NCBI GenBank assembly: GCA_947483025.1
Contig: CANKMK010000033.1
Coordinates: forward strand, 1-6,695
Reading direction: 5' to 3'
Length of the DNA: 6,695 bases
Source: Chloroflexota bacterium
GTDB taxonomy: Bacteria; Chloroflexota; Limnocylindria; Limnocylindrales; Limnocylindraceae
Shown: positions 1 to 4,892 of the stretch, piece after piece
How the letters are laid out: each line of letters starts with the position of its first letter
How positions within the stretch are numbered: the first letter of the stretch is position 1
Position numbers and translations under genes: made by a program
The notes under the pieces: generated by a model
The model's input: only the letters and a program-made list of their open reading frames with translations
The model's database searches: none
Told to the model about the DNA's origin: nothing

Positions 1-284
1 AGGCCAGACTCGCGAATCCATTCCAGACCGGTGAGCTCGCCGTTGCCATTGAGGCGATGGGTGCCTGCAAAGAGTGGGTGCCCCATCTCTGCAGCGGCGC
101 GCGGAAGGATGGCGGTCACGCCCGTTCGCACCGGTCCGCGACCACGCTGCAACTCGCCCTCGCCCGCGATGACGGTCGTGGCGGCGACTCGAACGCCTCC
201 CACGTCGGTGATCCCATCGGTTGGACCCGCGGCAAAGCGGCCGATGTGAATCCCTAGGTCGCTGGTGCGGGTCGCTCGCGGCAT
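1..284 (-). CDS. DmpA-type aminopeptidase (peptidase S58 / P1 family), N-terminal part, cut by window edge
   Basis: Reading leftward from ATG at 284 gives 94 codons that run off the window, so the C-terminal part is missing. The protein opens with TSDLGIHIGRFAAGPTDGITDVGGVRV (split here as TSDLGIHIG, then GITDVGGVRV at residues 24-33). It then has GEGE (41-44), VRTGVTAILPR (52-62), HPLFAGTH (69-76) and NGNGELTGLEWI (79-90). These blocks match the start of DmpA/BapA-type S58 peptidases. In that family the precursor cleaves itself before a catalytic Ser, and the enzyme removes N-terminal residues from peptides, including D-residues or beta-peptides in some members. The catalytic Gly-Ser site lies outside the window, so activity cannot be judged. 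ATG 284 is chosen because the family usually begins just before the DLGIxxG block and an in-frame TAG lies 24 bases upstream. No Shine-Dalgarno sequence sits at normal spacing. It is divergent from the sortase-like gene. Family call is confident; substrate is unknown. Confidence 0.9.
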   Translation of the reverse strand, partial: MPRATRTSDLGIHIGRFAAGPTDGITDVGGVRVAATTVIAGEGELQRGRGPVRTGVTAILPRAAAEMGHPLFAGTHRLNGNGELTGLEWIRESG

Positions 285-290
285 AGGGGT

Positions 291-296
291 AGTGTG
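291..296 (-). promoter_or_regulatory. Possible -10 box of a leaderless promoter for the DmpA-type gene
   Basis: On the minus strand the hexamer CACACT lies at -12 to -7 relative to ATG 284, where a -10 element would put the transcript start on the A of the ATG. It keeps the A at position 2 and T at position 6 of TANNNT but lacks the first T, so it is a weak match. No recognisable -35 is seen. The idea is supported mainly by the same spacing at the divergent gene and at 3895-3900. Confidence 0.3.
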
Positions 297-306
297 CCAT
301 CCCCTC

Positions 307-312
307 TACACT
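307..312 (+). promoter_or_regulatory. Probable -10 box (TACACT) of a leaderless promoter for the sortase-like / acyltransferase unit
   Basis: TACACT fits TANNNT and lies exactly at -12 to -7 from ATG 319, so transcription would start at or next to the A of that ATG. There is no Shine-Dalgarno sequence between 312 and 319, which fits a leaderless mRNA. The expected -35 region (about 283-290) has no TTGACA-like sequence and overlaps the start of the divergent gene. Inference from spacing and sequence; not proven. Confidence 0.5.
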
Positions 313-318
313 CTCTCT

Positions 319-1110
319 ATGTTGCCGCCGCAGAACCCCAATCACCGCTCCTCAAGGGAGCGCATGCCATTTCGACATATCGGTTCAACGATCTTGCTGG
401 CGACCTCCTTCATCCTTGCCGCTGGCGCGCTCGTCACCTGGTCGATCGACCAGCAGATTGGGCCGTGGGCACCGAACGGCGTCGAGATCACCACAGAGGA
501 TCCCTCCTCGGAATCCAGCGGTTCACCCAGCCCAGTGGTTGATCCCTCAGATCCCTCCGAGCGTTCACGCACCACGCCGCCACCACTCCCGCCAGTTGAC
601 CCGAAGCTGATCGTTCCGTCGGTCGCAGGCGACCCGGTCCGCGTCTTGGTGAGCGGTGTCTGGATTAACCTTCCTGTGGTGCGACCGCCACTCGAAGGCG
701 ATGGCTCACCGCGTTTCCCGTGGTGCCGCGTTGCCGAGTGGATGCCGAGCAAGGGGAAGCCCGATGGCAAGACCGGCATTCTCTTTATCTACGCGCATGG
801 TCGCTATTGGGAGTTCGGTGGGCTTCTCGACAAAACCCCAAAGCAGATGCTCGGACAAATCATTGAAGTTGACCTGATGCCAAAGGTTGCGGGGCAGACG
901 TTGATGCGACTCCGATATCGCGTGACGGAGGTCCGAAAGGGAATCACCTCATGGGCCGAGATTGCCGATGTGCCAAACGGACGCGTGGTGTTGCAAACCT
1001 CTGAAACGGATCGGCACGATGGTACGAAGATGGTGGTGATCGGCAAGTACATCGACACCACCACCTCCACACGACCGATGCCCGTAGCAAAGCCACAAAT
1101 CTGCGAATAG
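319..1110 (+). CDS. Membrane-anchored sortase-fold protein with Ser at the catalytic Cys position
   Basis: A 263-residue protein. A basic N-terminus leads into one hydrophobic segment (about 21-41), then a Pro/Ser/Thr/Asp-rich linker (about 59-95), then a sortase-like domain (about 96-245). The domain shows INLPVV (116-121), WCRVAEW (135-141), LFIYAH (155-160, catalytic-type His160), a RYWEFGGLL stretch (162-170), the strand-like LRYRVTEV (198-205) and VVLQTSE (223-229) followed by GTKMVVIGK (235-243). In sortases the strand ends TLxTC and a later Arg completes the His-Cys-Arg triad. Here Ser228 and Lys237 hold those places. The only Cys residues are 136 and 262. It is therefore either a non-canonical or an inactive sortase relative. 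I vaguely recall other bacterial sortase-like proteins with an LQTSE motif, so this may be a subfamily rather than a mutation. ATG 319 is chosen for the TACACT box at -12 to -7. A GTG at 265 would overlap the divergent promoter region. ATG 364 is a credible alternative, with AAGGGAG at 354-360, and would still keep the membrane segment. It ends 4 bases before the acyltransferase start, so the two are probably cotranscribed. Confidence 0.75.
   Translation: MLPPQNPNHRSSRERMPFRHIGSTILLATSFILAAGALVTWSIDQQIGPWAPNGVEITTEDPSSESSGSPSPVVDPSDPSERSRTTPPPLPPVDPKLIVPSVAGDPVRVLVSGVWINLPVVRPPLEGDGSPRFPWCRVAEWMPSKGKPDGKTGILFIYAHGRYWEFGGLLDKTPKQMLGQIIEVDLMPKVAGQTLMRLRYRVTEVRKGITSWAEIADVPNGRVVLQTSETDRHDGTKMVVIGKYIDTTTSTRPMPVAKPQICE
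346..362 (+). repeat. Small hairpin covering the Shine-Dalgarno-like sequence before ATG 364
   Basis: CGCTCC (346-351) and GGAGCG (357-362) form a perfect 6-bp stem with the 5-base loop TCAAG. The right arm holds most of the AAGGGAG sequence directly upstream of the alternative start ATG 364. If translation starts at 319 this is merely coding sequence. If it starts at 364 the ribosome site would be partly hidden. Function is unproven, and a stem this short can occur by chance in GC-rich DNA. Confidence 0.25.
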
Positions 1111-1114
1111 CCTG

Positions 1115-3100
1115 ATGCAGGGCAACCCGAGCACAACGGAGTTTCGCCCCGACATCGAGGGGCTCCGCGGCATCTCCATCCTGCTGGTGCTCCTCTTTCA
1201 TGCAGGGCTGCCGTGGGTTCCCGGTGGATTCGTTGGAGTGGATGTCTTCTTTGTCATCAGCGGGTTCCTGATCACCGGGAAGCTGTGGCGCGAATCACAG
1301 GCGGCTGGCGGCCTGAACATCACCAGGTTCTATGCCTGGCGAATTCGCCGACTGCTTCCAGCCGCACTCGTTTCCGTGGCACTCATTGCGTTGGTTGGCC
1401 TGTTGCTCGTCGCACCACTCGATCGTGGCGAGATGGCCGTTGATGGCGCCGCATCGGCACTCTCACTGGCGAACATGCGCTTCATTGGATCGGTGGACTA
1501 CTTCGCGCCAACCTCGAGCCCCTCACCGTTCTTGCACTTCTGGTCACTGAGCGTCGAGGAGCAGTTCTACCTCGTTTGGCCGGCGCTCATCCTGCTCCTC
1601 ACCTGGCGCGGTGGTGGCCGGCGTCGTGTGCTCCTTGCGCTGTTCGCCGCCGTGGTCGCGTCGTTCGCCCTCAGCCTCTGGCTGACCGATGCCTCACCAG
1701 CGCGCGCCTTCTACCTCCTGCCAACGCGCGTATGGCAACTTGGCGCGGGAGGCCTCTTGGCACTCTTGCTTGTTGCGGGCACCTCACGACGCGCCGGACT
1801 CATCGCGTGGGCTGGGCTCGGCGCCATTCTTCTTGCGGGCGCAATGCTCACCGCCGAGATGCCGTACCCAGGGCTCGCAGCACTCCTCCCCACACTCGGC
1901 GCGGTTGCCCTGCTCTACGGTGGCGCTGCACCGAGCGGTCCACTTCGAGCGCTCACGTCGGCGCCGCTACGGTTCCTGGGCAAGATCAGCTACTCGCTCT
2001 ATCTGTGGCATTGGCCACTTCTGGTGCTCCCGCTCCTTTGGCTTGAGCGCGCGCTCGCACCGATCGAAGTTGCTGCTGCGGTGGCCGCCTCGATCGCCGT
2101 CGCCTGGCTCAGCTGGCGCTTCGTTGAGCAGCCGTTCCGCTACGGAGCCGCCTCGCGCAGTGCCACCTCATGGAGCGCCATTCGCATCGGCGTCGCTGGG
2201 ATTCTCACCGTCGCCCTCTTCACGCAGGGACTCTCTGCGGGTCTCGCCGCAGTCGACACCCCACCGATCGTGCGCCCGACGCCATCGGGTTCACCAGCGG
2301 CGAGCGGTGGACCGATCGCCCTGCCGGCTGACCTAACGCCATCACTCAGCAGCGCTCGAAAAGATGAGGAGCGACTGCGAGGCGACGGCTGCCTCGCCTT
2401 CGAGCGCGTTACGGTTCCGCCCGACTGTGCGTACGGCGTTGCAGGCGCACCGATCACCATCGCTCTCGTTGGTGACTCACACGCAGCACACTGGTTCCCC
2501 GCCATTGAGGCGGTGGCGCTGGAGCGCGGATGGAGGCTGGTCACCTTCGTGAAGGTCTCCTGTTCATTTACGACGCTCGCGCAACGCAACCTTGCGTTGA
2601 AGCGCGAGTACCGCGAATGCACGGCATTCAACGAGGCGACGATCGCCCGTATCACCGAGTTGCAGCCGGCACTGACGATCGTCGTCAATCGACGAACCTT
2701 CCGGCCGATCAGCGGCGGAGAGACTCCAGAGCTCGCGGGTGCCGCCTTCGGCGAGATGGTCGCGCGCCTCCCTGGGGCCACCGCAATCATCGTGGACACG
2801 CCTGATCCAGGCTTTGACGTGCCCGCCTGCCTCTCCAAGCATCCGAGCGACATTCAACGGTGCGCGTTTACCGAAGATGCTTCCGACAATCAATCGATCG
2901 GCGTTGCGGAACGGATCGCCGCGGCAGCCGCAGGGGCGCAGCTCATAGATCTGACTGAATCCATCTGCACGACATGGCCCTGCTCGCCAATTCAAGGATC
3001 GATTCTGCTCTTCCGCGACGAGGACCATATGACAGAGACGTTCTCGCGAAGCCTCGCCGCTCGGCTCGAAGTAGAGATCGCGAAGCTGCTACCGCGCTAG
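1115..3100 (+). CDS. Membrane acyltransferase 3 (AT3) fused to SGNH domain, OafA/OatA-like O-acyltransferase
   Basis: A 661-residue protein of the usual AT3-SGNH length. Residues 1 to about 345 form the membrane acyltransferase: RPDIEGLRGI (11-20), FHAG with the conserved His29, GVDVFFVISGFLI (41-53), RIRRLLPA (76-83), HFWSLSVEEQFYLVWP (141-156) and ISYSLYLWHWPL (291-302). About ten membrane helices are visible, with one more at about 355-375 and then a Pro/Ser/Gly-rich linker (380-405). The C-terminal domain (about 420-661) is SGNH hydrolase-like: GDSH at 453-456 gives the nucleophile Ser455, and DEDH at 635-638 gives the Asp/His pair. In this family the membrane half moves an acyl group, usually acetyl, across the membrane and the SGNH half places it on a surface glycan such as peptidoglycan, O-antigen or exopolysaccharide. 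The acceptor here is unknown. All eight Cys residues are in the SGNH half, suggesting disulfides outside the cytoplasm. The start lacks a Shine-Dalgarno sequence and lies 4 bases after the sortase-like stop, suggesting coupled translation. Its stop overlaps the convergent methyltransferase stop. Confidence 0.95.
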   Translation: MQGNPSTTEFRPDIEGLRGISILLVLLFHAGLPWVPGGFVGVDVFFVISGFLITGKLWRESQAAGGLNITRFYAWRIRRLLPAALVSVALIALVGLLLVAPLDRGEMAVDGAASALSLANMRFIGSVDYFAPTSSPSPFLHFWSLSVEEQFYLVWPALILLLTWRGGGRRRVLLALFAAVVASFALSLWLTDASPARAFYLLPTRVWQLGAGGLLALLLVAGTSRRAGLIAWAGLGAILLAGAMLTAEMPYPGLAALLPTLGAVALLYGGAAPSGPLRALTSAPLRFLGKISYSLYLWHWPLLVLPLLWLERALAPIEVAAAVAASIAVAWLSWRFVEQPFRYGAASRSATSWSAIRIGVAGILTVALFTQGLSAGLAAVDTPPIVRPTPSGSPAASGGPIALPADLTPSLSSARKDEERLRGDGCLAFERVTVPPDCAYGVAGAPITIALVGDSHAAHWFPAIEAVALERGWRLVTFVKVSCSFTTLAQRNLALKREYRECTAFNEATIARITELQPALTIVVNRRTFRPISGGETPELAGAAFGEMVARLPGATAIIVDTPDPGFDVPACLSKHPSDIQRCAFTEDASDNQSIGVAERIAAAAAGAQLIDLTESICTTWPCSPIQGSILLFRDEDHMTETFSRSLAARLEVEIAKLLPR

Positions 3101-3103
3101 CGC
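3094..3103. other. Palindrome GCGCTAGCGC holding the overlapping stop codons of two convergent genes
   Basis: The central CTAG (3097-3100) gives TAG on both strands: it ends the acyltransferase at 3098-3100 and the methyltransferase at 3099-3097. The 10-bp palindrome would fold only into a 3-bp stem with a 4-base loop and no T-tract follows, so I do not call it a terminator. The two coding regions overlap by 4 bases with no intergenic space. Confidence 0.85.
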
Positions 3104-3888
3104 TGCGCTCGCTCCGCCGCGTAGAGCATGATCGCGGATGCCACTGCAAGGTTGAGACTCTCGGCGGTTCCGAGCATCGGAATCAGTGCCGCACTGGCAC
3201 AGGCGCTGCGCAGGTTGGCACTCAAGCCATCGGCCTCGGTGCCAATCACAATCACCGTTGGTGATGTGTATGAAATCTCGGTGTAATCGGATGCTCCGTC
3301 GAGTGCGGTGGCGACGGTGCTCCCTGGCCAACGCTTGAGCAGCGCGACCGCCTCTTCGTGTGTCGCGCGATAGATCGGCACCGTAAAGATGGAACCCATC
3401 GTGGCGCGCACGGTTTCAATGGAGTACGGGTCACACGTGTTGCCGACGAGGATCACGCCCCCAGCTGCGCAGGCATCGGCGCTGCGAATGGCGCTTCCAA
3501 GATTCCCTGGATCACGCGGTGCCTCCAGCATGAGCCAGCGCGCCGCACGCTGTGGGTTGAGCGTGGTGACGGATTGGGCCTCTGGCGCTGGGTCGGCATA
3601 GACGGCGAGCTGTTCCTGTGGGTTGTCACGACCGGTGATCTTGGCGAGCACCTCGGTGGTGACCGAGAGGGACTCGCGTGCGTGGCTTGCTCCGCCGTCG
3701 ATCGGCGCGCGAAGTGGGCCAGCGGTCAGCAGCATCTCTGGGATCCATCCCGCAGCAGTGGCGGTGGCAATCGTGCGCTCACCCTCGGCCAGGAAGAGGC
3801 GCTGCTCGTCGCGACCCTTCGGGGTGCGCAGGGCGCGCAGCCCCTTCACGACGGGGTTGGAGAGACTCTCGATGCGTAGCGGTTGCAT
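3097..3888 (-). CDS. SpoU/TrmH-family RNA 2'-O-ribose methyltransferase
   Basis: A 263-residue protein of normal family length. The N-terminal substrate-binding domain starts with SNPVVKGLRALRTPKGR (10-26) and FLAEGERTI (32-40). The C-terminal SPOUT knot domain has all three SpoU motifs: motif 1 PRDPGNLGSAIRSADA (124-139, with Asn129 and Arg135), motif 2 VIVIGTEADGL (212-222, with Glu218) and motif 3 IPMLGTAESLNLAVA (236-250, with Ser244 and Asn246). Such enzymes transfer methyl from S-adenosylmethionine to a ribose 2'-OH in 23S rRNA or tRNA. The exact target cannot be told, so I give no symbol. The start ATG 3888 is preceded by CCTCCCCCC, which cannot act as a Shine-Dalgarno site, but TATCCT lies at -12 to -7, so a leaderless transcript is likely. 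It follows the GH18 gene by 15 bases on the same strand but looks functionally separate. Confidence 0.95.
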   Translation of the reverse strand: MQPLRIESLSNPVVKGLRALRTPKGRDEQRLFLAEGERTIATATAAGWIPEMLLTAGPLRAPIDGGASHARESLSVTTEVLAKITGRDNPQEQLAVYADPAPEAQSVTTLNPQRAARWLMLEAPRDPGNLGSAIRSADACAAGGVILVGNTCDPYSIETVRATMGSIFTVPIYRATHEEAVALLKRWPGSTVATALDGASDYTEISYTSPTVIVIGTEADGLSANLRSACASAALIPMLGTAESLNLAVASAIMLYAAERAQR

Positions 3889-3894
3889 GGGGGG

Positions 3895-3900
3895 AGGATA
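3895..3900 (-). promoter_or_regulatory. Probable -10 box (TATCCT) of a leaderless promoter for the RNA methyltransferase
   Basis: On the minus strand TATCCT is followed by six C residues and then ATG 3888, placing the box exactly at -12 to -7. It matches TANNNT and is closer to TATAAT than the other two candidates. The 15-base gap holds no Shine-Dalgarno sequence. The C6 run (3894-3889) sets the box-to-start distance. No clear -35 hexamer is visible in the GH18 coding end, so confidence is moderate. Confidence 0.5.
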
Positions 3901-3910
3901 CCCCTAGGGG
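3901..3910. other. Palindrome CCCCTAGGGG at the GH18 stop codon
   Basis: A perfect 10-bp palindrome whose centre contains the GH18 stop (TAG read at 3906-3904) and which directly abuts the TATCCT box of the next gene. It could be an operator or just the result of a stop codon in GC-rich DNA. The stem is too short for a convincing terminator and no T-tract follows. Confidence 0.4.
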
Positions 3911-4890
3911 GCTGCGACGGTTTCGCCAATCACGCGCAGGAGTGAGTCGCTACCGCGCGCATCTTGCGAGAGCTCCCAGATCATGATCCCGCCTGCTACC
4001 TGCAGGGCAAGCTCCGTTTTGCGCCGAATCGTTGCTGGTCCGTTGTAGTTCTGCTCCACGCCATTGAAGAGAACTCGGTCACCGTTGGCGGCAGCTGGGT
4101 CGTTCGCAAGCAGCGTGCGGTAGGTGGCGTTCCCCGGCCGTCCGTAGAACGGCACGCCGAGGACGAGCTTGTCGGGATGAATCCCTCGGGCAAGCCAGCT
4201 CGCGATCGAACGTTCGGCCATCGCATAGGACGAGTGATCACTCCTCGGGCCGTCGTAGGCCATGAGATTGATGAAGTCGAGATGCCCAACGGCATCGGTC
4301 GAGATCCCCTCCGCGTCCGTGGCATCGGCGAGCACTGCCGATGTCACGAGCGCCCCCGCTGGGAGTGCCGAACGAAAGGCGATTGCCAGGGCGGCGAAGT
4401 GTGCCGACGATGCCCCAGCATTCGGATACTCCCAGTCGATGTCTACCCCATCGAGTTGATAGGTGGCGCAGAACTCTGCGACGCGTTTCGCCAACTTTGT
4501 GCGAATTGCCGGATCAGCGGCGAGTGTCTCAAACTCCTTATCCCAGCCCCATCCCCCAACGGCGATCAGCACTTTGACGTCATGTTTCTTCGCCTGTGCG
4601 ACGACCTTTCGCAAGTGATTTGGCGCGCCGAACGGTCGTGTGGTGCCATTCGCCCGTGGAATCAGGAACGAGTAATTGATGTGGGTCAAGAGTGAGAAGT
4701 CGATCGCATCGATGTTCGCGGCTGGCGTCACATAGCCAACAACCTTGAACGGTTGGGTTCGCGCTACCGGGGTCGCGCTTGGCGACGCGGTCGGATCTAC
4801 CGAAACGGAACAGCCGATGAGCAAGAGTGCAAGGGCAACGGCGCTCCATGTTGCTCGTACCAAACGCGGCAAACGCGGCAAACGCGGCAT
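3904..4890 (-). CDS. GH18-family glycosidase lipoprotein (chitinase-like)
   Basis: A 328-residue protein. Residues 1-27 form a lipoprotein signal: basic start with three PRL repeats, hydrophobic core WSAVALALLL, and lipobox LIGC with the lipidated Cys27. A Pro/Ser/Thr linker (28-44) leads to a GH18 barrel from about 48 (VVGYVTP). Family blocks seen are HINYSFL (70-76), KVLIAVGGWGWD (106-117), the catalytic DGVDIDWEYP (147-156, with acid Glu154 and the full DxxDxDxE), FINLMAYD (206-213), LGVPFYGRPG (244-253) and GGIMIWELSQD (300-310). The active site looks intact, so it should cleave beta-1,4 GlcNAc-containing glycans (chitin-like polymers or peptidoglycan fragments) at the outer face of the membrane. 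The substrate is not determinable here. ATG 4890 is chosen because it gives a clean lipoprotein signal and overlaps the upstream stop as TGATG; upstream ATGs would extend into the neighbour and spoil the signal. No good Shine-Dalgarno sequence is seen, so translation is probably coupled to the upstream gene. Confidence 0.93.
   Translation of the reverse strand: MPRLPRLPRLVRATWSAVALALLLIGCSVSVDPTASPSATPVARTQPFKVVGYVTPAANIDAIDFSLLTHINYSFLIPRANGTTRPFGAPNHLRKVVAQAKKHDVKVLIAVGGWGWDKEFETLAADPAIRTKLAKRVAEFCATYQLDGVDIDWEYPNAGASSAHFAALAIAFRSALPAGALVTSAVLADATDAEGISTDAVGHLDFINLMAYDGPRSDHSSYAMAERSIASWLARGIHPDKLVLGVPFYGRPGNATYRTLLANDPAAANGDRVLFNGVEQNYNGPATIRRKTELALQVAGGIMIWELSQDARGSDSLLRVIGETVAAP
4862..4888. 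repeat. Perfect 9-bp tandem repeat, three copies, in the GH18 signal peptide
   Basis: On the plus strand AAACGCGGC occurs three times in a row (4862-4870, 4871-4879, 4880-4888). On the coding strand this encodes Pro-Arg-Leu three times directly after the start Met. A change of copy number would keep the frame and only alter the length and positive charge of the signal peptide n-region. Confidence 0.85.
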
Positions 4891-4892
4891 CA
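4888..4892 (-). promoter_or_regulatory. TGATG stop-start overlap coupling the propeller protein and GH18 genes
   Basis: On the minus strand the stop TGA (4892-4890) of the upstream gene and the start ATG (4890-4888) of the GH18 gene share one base. Such overlaps normally mean that terminating ribosomes restart on the next gene. It also supports the choice of the GH18 start, since no strong Shine-Dalgarno sequence is present there. Confidence 0.75.

Noticed and set aside
31..257. Small plus-strand open frames at the left edge
   Set aside because: They lie opposite the DmpA-type coding sequence, whose family blocks explain this region.
265..318. GTG at 265 as the start of the sortase-like gene (18 extra residues)
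   Set aside because: It would begin inside the divergent peptidase gene and cover both promoter boxes. It has no ribosome site, and the extra residues look like translated promoter DNA.
2140..2853. Long open frame (237 codons) on the minus strand inside the acyltransferase gene
   Set aside because: It is antisense to a well-supported AT3-SGNH gene, with no recognisable domain; a GC-rich shadow frame.
3094..3110. GCGCTAGCGC as a bidirectional terminator
   Set aside because: It can form only a 3-bp stem with a 4-base loop and is not followed by T residues on either strand.
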